NCBI GenBank assembly: GCA_009861545.1
Contig: VXME01000040.1
Coordinates: 98,130-162,129 of the forward strand
Length of the DNA: 64,000 nucleotides
Direction: 5' to 3'
From: Acidobacteriota bacterium
Lineage (GTDB): Bacteria > Acidobacteriota > Vicinamibacteria > Vicinamibacterales > UBA8438
Numbering within the stretch: position 1 is the stretch's first letter; every line of letters begins with the position of its first letter. A program made the position numbers and the translations under genes. Of this stretch, positions 42,373 through 51,822 are shown one piece after another. The notes below the pieces were generated by a model. It did not search any database and was not told the origin of the DNA. It saw only the letters and a program-made list of their open reading frames with translations.

Positions 42373-43020
42373 CTATTCGATCTCGAACGGAATACGCAGG
42401 CCGACGTCCCCACCGACGGCCAGTTCGTAGCTCCCGCTTGCCCAACGGCCGGCGGGTGAGGCGAAGAACAGGTACCCCTGCACGCACCGGTACTGGTTCA
42501 CGTCCGCGAGCGAACGCCGGACGCCATTGTCCACGAAGAACTGCAGCCTGTTCGCGCATTCGCTCGGCGATCGGTTGGCGCCGCCCCGGAGCTGAAGCAG
42601 CAACGGCAGCAGGCTGGTGCGTTGGCGACGATAGGTTCGTTGGGAGATCAGCGGCGTCCGAGACCCGTCAGGATGCAAGACCTCGACGTCGTCCGGCCGG
42701 AACGTCATCGCCTCTCCCACCCTGCCCTGGATCGCCAGGTCGATGGCCAACCATTTCGGATCGTGATCGCGCGGAAAGTAGTAGCGGGCTACCCAGGCGC
42801 GCAAATGGCAGTCATTGAATCCCGTCACGCCGAGATTGATTCGAAACCACTTGCCGGGTTCCGAACAATCGTGGGCATCGACCCCGGCAACCGACAGGAC
42901 GGCGACGAGCGAGAACGCCGCCAGTGCGCCCGCTACGCGAGCCTGCGTATGGCCAACCGACGCGCGCCGGAATACTTGCCGCACCTGCCCAGCATAGTTT
43001 CGCCGGCGTGGCAAGTCCAT
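42373..43020 (-). CDS. secreted hypothetical protein with four conserved-looking cysteines
   Basis: I do not recognise this 215-residue protein. A hydrophobic segment at about residues 30-48 ends in G-V-D-A-H-D, consistent with a signal peptide that has a long basic n-region (M-D-L-P-R-R-R-N). The mature part has four Cys (H-D-C, N-D-C, S-E-C, Y-R-C) that could form two disulfides, and strands such as K-W-L-A-I-D-L-A-I-Q-G-R-V. The frame is open to 43095, but the ATG at 43020 best fits a signal peptide. It is divergent from the cytochrome c/PHM-like gene, with 69 bp between, and may share its regulation. Confidence 0.68.
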   Translation of the reverse strand: MDLPRRRNYAGQVRQVFRRASVGHTQARVAGALAAFSLVAVLSVAGVDAHDCSEPGKWFRINLGVTGFNDCHLRAWVARYYFPRDHDPKWLAIDLAIQGRVGEAMTFRPDDVEVLHPDGSRTPLISQRTYRRQRTSLLPLLLQLRGGANRSPSECANRLQFFVDNGVRRSLADVNQYRCVQGYLFFASPAGRWASGSYELAVGGDVGLRIPFEIE

Positions 43021-43089
43021 GCAGCCCGCTACGCGGAAGGAGCCCACCGAACGCGACGCCCATCGACGACCTGAAGTACCCTGTCGGAC

Positions 43090-45045
43090 ATGCACCGTGC
43101 TGCGTTGCCGGCTGCGGCGTTAGCGGTGACGAGCCTCATCGCTACCGGATGCGGGACGCCATCCGCTCCCGAACCGCCTGCCTCGGACGGCTCGGCGGAA
43201 ACGCTGCCGGCCGGACCGATCACCTTCACGCGCCACGTGGCCCCGATCGTCTTCGAGCACTGCGCGACGTGCCACCGCCCCGGCGGCTCGGGCCCGTTCA
43301 CACTGCTGAGCTACGATGACGTCGCCCGCCGCGCCCGACAGATCGCCGAGGTCACGACGAGCGGCTTCATGCCGCCGTGGCTGCCGGAGCCGGGCTTCGG
43401 CGAGTTCGTCGGCGAGCGGCGCCTGACAGACACGCAGATAGCGACCTTGGCCGCATGGGCCGAGTCGGGCACCGAGGAGGGCGACGCATCCGATCTCCCG
43501 GAGCCGCCCGCCGCCACCGACGGCTGGGCGCTGGGCGAACCGGACCTGACGGTGTCGCTGCCAGCCCCGTATACGCTGCCGGCGGACGGGCCCGACGTCT
43601 TCCGCAACCTCGTCATGCCCCTGCCGGTCGGCGAGACACGCTGGGTCAAGACGGTGGAGTTGCGCCCGGGCAACCCGCGGTTCGTGCACCACGCCATCAT
43701 GGCGGTCGACGACACGACGTCGTCACGTCGCCGGGAGGCCGAGGAGGCCGAGCAGCCGGGAGAGCCCGGTTTCAGCGGCATGGAGATGGGCCTGGCATTC
43801 ATGCCGGACGGGCACCTGATGGGCTGGACTCCGGGCATGGCCCCGAACCCCGGCATCGACGGACTCGCCTGGCGCCTCGACCCCGGCACCGACTTCGTCC
43901 TGCAGCTCCACATGCTGCCGTCGGGCCGCGCGGAGACCATCGCGCCGGTGGCCGGCTTCCACTTCGCGGACGCGCCGCCGTCGGGGCCGCCCCTCTATCT
44001 GATCCGGCTGGACGCGGACCACCTGCTCGACATCCCACCGGGCGCTGCCGACTTCGTCGTCTCCGACGCCGTCGAGTTGCCGATCGACGTCGAGTTGCAC
44101 GCCGTCTATCCCCACGCGCACTATCTGGCGAAGTCCATGGAGGGCAGGGCGACGCTGCCCGACGGCGGCGAGCGGTGGCTGATCCGCATCGACGAGTGGG
44201 ACTTCGACTGGCAGGACGTCTACCGCGTGCGCGAGCCGTACCTGCTGCCGGCCGGCACCACGCTCTCGATGCGATTCACCTACGACAACTCGGCCGACAA
44301 TCCGCGCAATCCCAACGATCCGCCCCGGCGGGTGCGGGCCGGCAATCGATCGTCGGACGAGATGGCGCACCTGCAACTCCAGGTGCGGCCGCGCCGCGCC
44401 GCCGACCTGGTATTGCTGCGGGAGTCGCTCTATCGGCACGCGATCCGCAGGAACCCGGCGAATCCGTGGTCGTACTACGAGCTCGGCAACGCCCTGCTGG
44501 AGCAGGATCGCCTGGACGAGGCGGCGCGGCAGTACCTGGCCGGCCTGGGCGCCGATCCGACGCACGTGCCGTCGCGCACCAGCCTGGGCGCGGTGCGCGA
44601 GCGCCAGGGCCGGCTGGACGAGGCGGCGGCGGAATTCCGAACCGTGGTGGAGCTGGATCCCGGCTACGCCGACGGACACTTCAACCTGGGCAGCGTGCGG
44701 CTAGCCCAGGGCCGGCTGGAGGACGCGGCCGGCCATCTCCGCGAGGCGCTCGCGCTGGAGCCCGACCATGCGGCGGCGCACACGAACCTGGGGTACACGC
44801 TGCGCGAGCTCGGCCGGCTCGACGAGGCGGTGACCCACCACCGCGAGGCCCTGCGGCTGCAGCCCGGCTCGGCCGAGGCCCACAACAACCTGGGTAGCGT
44901 CCTGGCGATGGGCGGCCTTCTGGACGAGGCGATCGACCAGTTCCAGCGCGCGCTACGCCTGCAGCCCGACCACGTCCCGGCGCGCCAGAACCTGGAGCTG
45001 GCCCGCGAAATCGCGGCCGAGCTGGAGCGGGCCGGACTGCGCTGA
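43090..45045 (+). CDS. cytochrome c / PHM-like copper monooxygenase-fold / TPR fusion lipoprotein
   Basis: The 651-residue protein has a lipoprotein-type signal (I-A-T-G-C, Cys about residue 21), a haem-c site C58-A-T-C61-H62 followed by M-P-P-W as possible axial Met, then a domain with all six copper ligands expected for the peptidylglycine-hydroxylating-monooxygenase fold: His200-His201 (V-H-H-A-I), His274 (L-Q-L-H-M), His342-x-His344 (Y-P-H-A-H) and Met425 (S-D-E-M). Ligand spacings are close to those of mammalian PHM. Residues about 450-645 are five TPR repeats (for example A-H-T-N-L-G-Y-T-L-R-E-L-G-R-L-D-E-A). An extracytoplasmic redox enzyme is likely; its substrate is unknown. Confidence 0.85.
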   Translation: MHRAALPAAALAVTSLIATGCGTPSAPEPPASDGSAETLPAGPITFTRHVAPIVFEHCATCHRPGGSGPFTLLSYDDVARRARQIAEVTTSGFMPPWLPEPGFGEFVGERRLTDTQIATLAAWAESGTEEGDASDLPEPPAATDGWALGEPDLTVSLPAPYTLPADGPDVFRNLVMPLPVGETRWVKTVELRPGNPRFVHHAIMAVDDTTSSRRREAEEAEQPGEPGFSGMEMGLAFMPDGHLMGWTPGMAPNPGIDGLAWRLDPGTDFVLQLHMLPSGRAETIAPVAGFHFADAPPSGPPLYLIRLDADHLLDIPPGAADFVVSDAVELPIDVELHAVYPHAHYLAKSMEGRATLPDGGERWLIRIDEWDFDWQDVYRVREPYLLPAGTTLSMRFTYDNSADNPRNPNDPPRRVRAGNRSSDEMAHLQLQVRPRRAADLVLLRESLYRHAIRRNPANPWSYYELGNALLEQDRLDEAARQYLAGLGADPTHVPSRTSLGAVRERQGRLDEAAAEFRTVVELDPGYADGHFNLGSVRLAQGRLEDAAGHLREALALEPDHAAAHTNLGYTLRELGRLDEAVTHHREALRLQPGSAEAHNNLGSVLAMGGLLDEAIDQFQRALRLQPDHVPARQNLELAREIAAELERAGLR

Positions 45046-45079
45046 AGCGAGCAGGCCTCCGGGGCCCGGCCCGGAAACC

Positions 45080-45147
45080 GTCACCTTGCGGCTCCGCCTT
45101 GCCCCGCAGCCAAGCCTCGCCGGGAGTCTGCCGCCGTGCTACGGCGC
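45080..45147 (-). repeat. intergenic repeat, degenerate copy C
   Basis: On the minus strand GCGCCGTAGCACGGCG followed by AGACT, TTGG, GCAAG, GGAGCCGCA and GGTGAC reproduces the order of blocks in copies A and B with small insertions and deletions. The CGCCGT/ACGGCG hairpin is kept with loop AGC. It starts 6 bp after the stop of the small cytochrome c gene, again at a gene's 3' end. Confidence 0.6.
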
Positions 45148-45153
45148 GGGCTC

Positions 45154-45579
45154 CTACTCGATGCGGATGGGATCGCCCTGGTTGGCGATATCGATCGCGA
45201 GCTCGTCCTCCCCGGCCGGATAGTCGTTGGACTGCAGGATGAACGCGATGACGTCGTTCAACTGCCGCGCCGTCAGGCGTCCCGGCGCGTCCTGCGGCAT
45301 CGTCGCGTTCGTGAAGTCCGCGAACTCCCACAGCGTCGCGCCGCTCCACCCGCCGATGAAGCCGGAGCCCTTCAGGCCGGGCGCCATCTCTCCGCCGAAC
45401 AGGTCGGCAGCGTGGCAGGCGGCGCATTGCTCGCGGTACGCGGTCCGGCCGCGGGTCGCCTGCTGGTCCGTGTAGACGCCGTCGTTGATGGTGCGGTCCT
45501 GCGCCGCCGCCGGAACCGACAGCCCCGCAACGACAACCGCCGCCGCACAAAGGACGAAAGCGAACCGACGTGTGATCAT
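45154..45579 (-). CDS. small periplasmic cytochrome c
   Basis: The 141-residue protein has a signal peptide (to about residue 26, P-A-A-A-Q), one haem-c site C52-A-A-C55-H56 and a probable axial Met in N-A-T-M-P-Q-D-A-P-G. It is a class I cytochrome c of the size of soluble electron carriers. GGGAG lies 8 bp before the ATG. It is convergent with the cytochrome c/PHM-like gene; an electron-transfer partnership is possible but only inferred. Confidence 0.88.
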   Translation of the reverse strand: MITRRFAFVLCAAAVVVAGLSVPAAAQDRTINDGVYTDQQATRGRTAYREQCAACHAADLFGGEMAPGLKGSGFIGGWSGATLWEFADFTNATMPQDAPGRLTARQLNDVIAFILQSNDYPAGEDELAIDIANQGDPIRIE

Positions 45580-45644
45580 GTCCTCAACTCCCGGCGTTCA
45601 TTCTCTCATATTCGCCGTGAACCGGAGGTGCCCCCCCGTCGGAC

Positions 45645-46685
45645 TCAGCGCTTTTCGGCGAGCACGTCGAAGTCCCGGCCGAGAGCCAGGGAACCGGGCA
45701 GGGCGTCCAGCCGCTTCACGAGACGGCGATAATGGTAGTAGGGCCGCCAGCCGCGGATGCGCCGCCGGCACGCGGCGATCTCCGCGTCGATCCGGGCCGC
45801 CTTGTCTTCGCGCCGCTCCGGCCCGATCCCTGCTGCGGCGTGCTGCGCGGTTCCCGCGCCCGCCGTCAGATCCGTGCGCCGCATCCCGCGTGTGCCATCG
45901 CTCCAGCCGGGAATGGCGCCGAGCGCGCGCAGACCCCGGCGTATTCCGATGGATCGAACGCGCAGCACGCGGAACCCGACGTCCTCGAACAGCCGCAGGA
46001 GCTGCGCCCGCGAGAAGAACGACAGGTGCCCCTGGTCGAGAACCGGCACGTCACCGGGCGCCAGCCTCTCCGCGGCGCGTTGCAGGGGGCGCACGTCGGC
46101 CTCACCGTTCGGGGTGACGACGCGCAGCCGCGCGCCCGGCCGCATGATCCGCCGGGTCTCCTCCAGGTGCCGGCGCGGGTGCGTCACGTGCTCCAGCAAG
46201 TCCTTCTGCAGCACGTAGTCGAACGCCGCCGCCGGCAGGCAGGCCTCCTCCAGCGTGCCCCGGTGCACCCTGGCGTCGAACCGGTCGCGGGCGTACCAGG
46301 CGCCGAACGTCGAGATCTCGACGCCTTCCACCTCCCAGCGGGTGATGGGCATGAGCGATGCGAGCAGGAATCCGAGGGCGCTGCCGACCTCGAGGAAGCG
46401 GCCTGCCGGGCGGAGCCGCAGCAGCTCGCGAGCGAGAAAGAACGCGTCGCGATCGTACCGCTGCCGCTGGCGGGCGTACCCTCCGAAGCCGTGCGTCGCG
46501 GTCGAATCGAAGTAGTCGGCGCCGTACAGGACGTCGAGCGCGGCCGGCGAGAGGCGGGGGCGTACCTGCCGGACCCCGCAGCCGCCGCACCGATGCAGCC
46601 AGACCGGGCCGACGCCGGGCAGTCCGGCCTCCACGAGCGGGCTCATGCGACCGGCCGCGCCGCAGACGTCGCACGGATCCACCAT
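45645..46685 (-). CDS. class I SAM-dependent methyltransferase with N-terminal zinc ribbon
   Basis: The 346-residue protein begins with a Cys4 zinc ribbon (C5-x2-C8 and C33-x2-C36), followed by D-Y-F-D-S-T and a Rossmann methyltransferase with motif I F-L-E-V-G-S-A-L-G-F-L near residue 100 and L-L-E-H-V-T-H-P-R-R-H-L. This layout is found in methyltransferases of sugar and polysaccharide pathways. The C-terminal 80 residues are Arg-rich and not recognised. It diverges from hemL with only 30 bp between the starts. Confidence 0.8.
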   Translation of the reverse strand: MVDPCDVCGAAGRMSPLVEAGLPGVGPVWLHRCGGCGVRQVRPRLSPAALDVLYGADYFDSTATHGFGGYARQRQRYDRDAFFLARELLRLRPAGRFLEVGSALGFLLASLMPITRWEVEGVEISTFGAWYARDRFDARVHRGTLEEACLPAAAFDYVLQKDLLEHVTHPRRHLEETRRIMRPGARLRVVTPNGEADVRPLQRAAERLAPGDVPVLDQGHLSFFSRAQLLRLFEDVGFRVLRVRSIGIRRGLRALGAIPGWSDGTRGMRRTDLTAGAGTAQHAAAGIGPERREDKAARIDAEIAACRRRIRGWRPYYHYRRLVKRLDALPGSLALGRDFDVLAEKR

Positions 46686-46694
46686 GCCGGGGGC

Positions 46695-46704
46695 ATGATA
46701 TCTT
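46695..46704. promoter_or_regulatory. overlapping divergent -10 boxes (methyltransferase and hemL)
   Basis: On the minus strand TATCAT (46700-46695) ends 9 bp before the methyltransferase ATG. On the plus strand TATCTT (46699-46704) ends 11 bp before the hemL ATG. The boxes share the central GATATC, so the two polymerases should exclude each other, and both mRNAs would have leaders of only a few nucleotides. Confidence 0.5.
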
Positions 46705-46715
46705 TCGCTTCGCCG

Positions 46716-48008
<1,293 letters not shown>

Positions 48009-48026
48009 CCGGAAGCGCCGGCTTGG

Positions 48027-48032
48027 TATCAT
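48027..48032 (+). promoter_or_regulatory. -10 box placed for a leaderless ispG mRNA
   Basis: TATCAT ends 7 bp before a GTG at 48040, with no ribosome site. The same TTGGTATCAT decamer forms the atpZ -10 region. Confidence 0.5.
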
Positions 48033-48039
48033 GCGCGCA

Positions 48040-49299
48040 GTGACGACCGAGATCCGTCTGCACCGCACCACGCCGGTGCCGGTCGGCGGCGTGCAGATCG
48101 GCGGCGGCGCGCCGGTGGCGGTGCAGTCGATGACGCTGACCGACACCGCCGACGCGGCGGCGACTGCCGCGCAGTGCATCGAGCTGGCCGGCGCGGGGTC
48201 CGAGCTGGTGCGCGTCACCGTCAACCAGGACGACGCGGCGCGCGCCGTGCCGGAGATCAAGCAGCGCATGCTGGACGCCGGCTGCACGGCGCCGCTCATC
48301 GGCGACTTCCACTACAACGGCCATCTGCTGCTGACCCGGCACCCGGCCTGCGCGGTGGCGCTCGACAAGTACCGCATCAATCCGGGCAACGTCGGGACGG
48401 GCCGGCGCCGCGACGAGCAGTTCTCCACCATCTGCGCGGTGGCCCGCGATTGCGGCAAGCCCGTGCGCATCGGCGTCAACGGCGGCTCCCTGAACCAGGA
48501 GCTCGTCATGGCGAAGATGCAGGAGAACACCGATCGCGATCTCGGCCGAACGTCGGAAGACATCATCAACGAGTGCATGGTGGTGTCCGCCCTCGAATCG
48601 ACCGCGCTGGCCCTCGACAGCGGCCTGCGCGACAGCCAGATCATCCTCTCGGCCAAGGTGTCCCGGCCCCGCGATCTCGTCGCCGTCTACCGCGCGCTGG
48701 CCGCGCAGACGTCGCAGCCGCTGCACCTCGGGCTGACCGAGGCGGGCATGGGCGTGAAGGGACTCGTGTGGTCGGCGTCGGCCATGGGCATCCTGCTGCA
48801 CGAAGGCATCGGCGACACGATCCGGGTGTCGCTGACGCCGCGCCCGAACGGCGATCGGCGCGAGGAGGTCTACGCCGCATGCGAGCTGCTGCAGGCGCTC
48901 GGACTGCGGTCGTTCGCGCCGAGCATCACCGCCTGCCCCGGCTGCGGCCGAACCACCAGCACGACGTTCCAGGAGCTGGCGGAGCGCATCCAGGGCTACG
49001 TGCGCGGGATGATGCCGACCTGGAAGACGGACTACGAAGGCGTCGAGGAGATGACCGTGGCGGTCATGGGCTGCGTCGTCAACGGCCCGGGCGAATCGAA
49101 GGCGGCCAATATCGGGATCAGCCTGCCGGGCACGGGCGAGGAGCCGACCTGCCCGGTCTACGTGGACGGCCGACACGCGACGACGCTGCGCGGCTCCTAC
49201 GACGAGCTCTCCGAGGCCTTCCGCCGTCTGATAGACGATTACGTCGAAGAGAAGTACGCCAGGAAGCCGGTGGCGTCACCCTGGCAGTCTGCGCCGTAG
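48040..49299 (+). CDS. ispG: 4-hydroxy-3-methylbut-2-en-1-yl diphosphate synthase
   Basis: The roughly 419-residue protein has the GcpE/IspG blocks A-V-Q-S-M-T near the start, [25 protein letters not shown] and the [4Fe-4S] ligands Cys299 and Cys302 (A-C-P-G-C-G-R) plus the later Cys in [11 protein letters not shown]. It makes HMBPP in the MEP isoprenoid pathway, which also uses dxr in this window. The ATG at 48031 overlaps the -10 box, so the in-frame GTG at 48040 is preferred. The last codons and stop (S-A-P-stop) belong to repeat copy B. Confidence 0.95.
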   Translation: MTTEIRLHRTTPVPVGGVQIGGGAPVAVQSMTLTDTADAAATAAQCIELAGAGSELVRVTVNQDDAARAVPEIKQRMLDAGCTAPLIGDFHYNGHLLLTRHPACAVALDKYRINPGNVGTGRRRDEQFSTICAVARDCGKPVRIGVNGGSLNQELVMAKMQENTDRDLGRTSEDIINECMVVSALESTALALDSGLRDSQIILSAKVSRPRDLVAVYRALAAQTSQPLHLGLTEAGMGVKGLVWSASAMGILLHEGIGDTIRVSLTPRPNGDRREEVYAACELLQALGLRSFAPSITACPGCGRTTSTTFQELAERIQGYVRGMMPTWKTDYEGVEEMTVAVMGCVVNGPGESKAANIGISLPGTGEEPTCPVYVDGRHATTLRGSYDELSEAFRRLIDDYVEEKYARKPVASPWQSAP

Positions 49300-49366
49300 A
49301 ACGGCGTAGACTTCCAGCCCGGCCCGGTTGGGCAGCAAGCGGAGCCGTAGGCGAGGCTTGTCGGGC
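49287..49366 (+). repeat. 80-bp intergenic repeat, copy B (overlaps the ispG stop)
   Basis: Ungapped match to 25291-25370 at 71 of 80 bases. The first 28 bases are identical, including the CGCCGT-AGA-ACGGCG hairpin whose TAG is the ispG stop. The 165 bp from the ispG stop to the HAD gene contain nothing else recognisable. Confidence 0.85.
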
Positions 49367-49464
49367 CAGCTGCACCGGCCGCCTGGCCTCGCTCCCGGCC
49401 CGGGGGGCGATGCAGTCCCGTCGCCACCCCGCGGACCGCGACCGCAATCCGACCACCACGTTCC

Positions 49465-50343
49465 ATGCCGCCCGCCAGCCCCATCCGCCTCATCGCCATC
49501 GACATCGACGGCACGCTGCTCGACGGCCGCGGCGCGTTGCCGCCGCGCAACCGCCGGGCCGTCCACCGGGCCATCGAACAGGGGATCCGGGTCGTGCTGG
49601 TGACCGGCCGCGCCTTCCATCACGCGCGGCCGATCGCCGAGGCGCTCGCACCGGAGCATGCGCCGGACGCGCTTGCCCTCATCGTCAGCAACGGCGCGTT
49701 GACCAAGCGGGCGGACGGAACCACCGTGGACAGCCGCCTCGTGCCGCGCGACACCGCGCGCGCCATCGTCGAGGCGATGCGCCCGCGCCATCGCGGGGTC
49801 GCGATCCTCTTCGACCGGCCCGACGCGCGGCAGTACGTCTACGAGCGCATCGACTGGAGCCATCCCCAGCGGCACTGGTACTACGAACGAAACCGCACGT
49901 TCATGACCCGCGTCGAACCGATCGAGGCGGCGCTCACCGAAGATCCGATCCAGGTGGCGTTCACCGGCGGCGTGGAGCAGATGCGGGCGCTGTCCGCCGA
50001 GGTGCGTGGCCTGCCGCAGGCGCCGGAGGTCACCGTCACCCTGACGGAGTATGCGGAGCGCGACTTCTCCCTGCTCGACCTGATCGCCGGAGGCTGGTCC
50101 AAGGGCGCGGCGCTGCGGGAGCATGCCCGCCGCCTCGAGCTCGACCGCACCGCGGTCATGGCGGTGGGCGACAATCTGAACGACCGCGAGATGCTCGAGT
50201 TCGCGGGCCGGCCCGTGGTGATGGGCAACGCGGTGGAGCCGCTCAAGCGTCTCGGCTGGGAGATCACGGCGACCCACGACGAATGCGGTCTTGCGGCCGC
50301 CATCGACGCGGTCGTCGGTCGGGAGTCCGCGGCGCTCCGTTGA
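49465..50343 (+). CDS. Cof-type HAD-family phosphatase
   Basis: The 292-residue protein has the HAD motif I D-I-D-G-T-L-L-D near residue 13, motif II V-T-G-R, the Cof cap domain in the middle, Lys in G-W-S-K-G-A-A-L, and motif IV V-G-D-N-L-N-D-R-E-M-L-E. Cof-type enzymes dephosphorylate sugar phosphates, flavin or other small molecules; the substrate cannot be told. It is convergent with the MATE gene (12 bp apart). Confidence 0.9.
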   Translation: MPPASPIRLIAIDIDGTLLDGRGALPPRNRRAVHRAIEQGIRVVLVTGRAFHHARPIAEALAPEHAPDALALIVSNGALTKRADGTTVDSRLVPRDTARAIVEAMRPRHRGVAILFDRPDARQYVYERIDWSHPQRHWYYERNRTFMTRVEPIEAALTEDPIQVAFTGGVEQMRALSAEVRGLPQAPEVTVTLTEYAERDFSLLDLIAGGWSKGAALREHARRLELDRTAVMAVGDNLNDREMLEFAGRPVVMGNAVEPLKRLGWEITATHDECGLAAAIDAVVGRESAALR

Positions 50344-50355
50344 CCCGACCCGGCT

Positions 50356-51717
50356 TCAGGGCGCCGGCTCGCCCGCGAGCGCCCCGGTCAGCGCCCGCTC
50401 CCGAACCCACCAGATCGCTGTCACGAGGCTGCCGACCAGCAGCAGGCCGGCCGAGACCCCGATCCAGAGCCCGAGGACGCCCCAGCCGACGACGAAGCAG
50501 AGCAGATAGCCGACGGGCAGCCCGACCCCCCAGTGGCCGGCCAGGTTCAGGAGCATCGGGGTCCGCGTGTCGCCGAGGCCCCGGAGCGCCCCGGTGGCCA
50601 CGCCCTGCAGCCCGTCGAAGATCTGGAACAGCGCCGCGACAAGAATCAGGCTCAGGCCCACCTCGACAACCCCGGCGTCGACGGTGAACAGCCCCAGAAT
50701 GGCGCGGGGGACGAGGAGGAACATCGCGGCGGCCGACGCCATGAATGCGGTCCCGACCGCGATCGCGGTCCAGCCGGCGCCGGACGCTCCCGCTGCGTCC
50801 CGCCGGCCCACCGCGTGCCCGACACGGACGGCGCCGGCCGCCGAGATCCCGAGCGGCACCATGTAGGTCAGCCCGGCCAGGTTGATGACGATCTGGTGCG
50901 CGGCCAGCGTCGCCGGCTCGAGCCGCGCGGCCAGCATGGTCACTGCCGCGAACGCACCGTACTCGAGCATCGCCTGCGTCGCCGCGGGCCAGCCGAGGCC
51001 CAGGAGGCGCCGGAGGCCGGCGATCCGCACCCCGGCGGCCAGCGTCCAGGGCCGCACGCCCCGACGGGAGACGGCGACGGCGAGAACGACCACCATGTAG
51101 GCGCGGGAGATGCACGTGGCCCAGCCCGCGCCGTCGACGCCCAGGGCCGGAGCGCCCAGGTTGCCGAAGATCAGGGCCCAGTTGGCGGCGGCGTTGACGA
51201 CGTTGGCGGTGACCAGCGCGATCATGATCGGCCGGACCATCGACACCGCCTGCAGGTAGCGCCGGAACGCCGCGTACAGCAGCAGCAGCGGCAGGCTCCA
51301 GGCGACGATGCCGAAATAGGGACGCACCAGCGCCAGAACGGCCGGATCGAAGCCCCACACGTCGAGGCGGCTCCCGGCGATCCAGGCGAGCAGGCCGAGC
51401 GGCGCGGTCAGGACCAGCGCCAGGACGACCCCGTGCCGCAGCCAGCCGTCACAAGCCGCGTGGTCCCGGGCGCCGAACGCCTGCGACACGAGCGTGTCGA
51501 GGCCGAGCAGCAGTCCCATGCCGAAGACGCTGAGGGCCAGGAACAGTGCGCTGCCGACGCCGACCGCGCCGATGGCCTCCGGGCCGAGCCGGCCGACCAT
51601 GGCGATGTCGACGATCTGCATCGACACCCAGCCGACCTCGGCGATGACGACCGGGGCCGCGAGCGACACGGTCGGGCGGATCTCGCGGCGGAGTGCGGCA
51701 AACAGGGACATCGGCAT
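50356..51717 (-). CDS. MATE-family multidrug/sodium antiporter
   Basis: The 453-residue protein has twelve hydrophobic segments in two halves and MATE blocks such as P-V-V-I-A-E-V-G-W-V-S-M-Q-I-V-D-I-A-M-V-G-R-L-G-P-E-A-I-G-A-V and G-L-D-T-L-V-S-Q-A-F-G-A-R. It exports cationic or aromatic compounds in exchange for protons or sodium. It is the last gene of the minus-strand set after rseP, with 105 bp between, so it may have its own promoter. Confidence 0.88.
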   Translation of the reverse strand: MPMSLFAALRREIRPTVSLAAPVVIAEVGWVSMQIVDIAMVGRLGPEAIGAVGVGSALFLALSVFGMGLLLGLDTLVSQAFGARDHAACDGWLRHGVVLALVLTAPLGLLAWIAGSRLDVWGFDPAVLALVRPYFGIVAWSLPLLLLYAAFRRYLQAVSMVRPIMIALVTANVVNAAANWALIFGNLGAPALGVDGAGWATCISRAYMVVVLAVAVSRRGVRPWTLAAGVRIAGLRRLLGLGWPAATQAMLEYGAFAAVTMLAARLEPATLAAHQIVINLAGLTYMVPLGISAAGAVRVGHAVGRRDAAGASGAGWTAIAVGTAFMASAAAMFLLVPRAILGLFTVDAGVVEVGLSLILVAALFQIFDGLQGVATGALRGLGDTRTPMLLNLAGHWGVGLPVGYLLCFVVGWGVLGLWIGVSAGLLLVGSLVTAIWWVRERALTGALAGEPAP

Positions 51718-51822
51718 CAGGTACAGGGAGGCGCGGGCAGTCGGCGGGCGCCACGGCGCAGGCGCATCGGCCGCTTCCGCCTCTGTCGAACGACCGGCGA
51801 TTGGGTTGCGAGCGGAGTCGCG

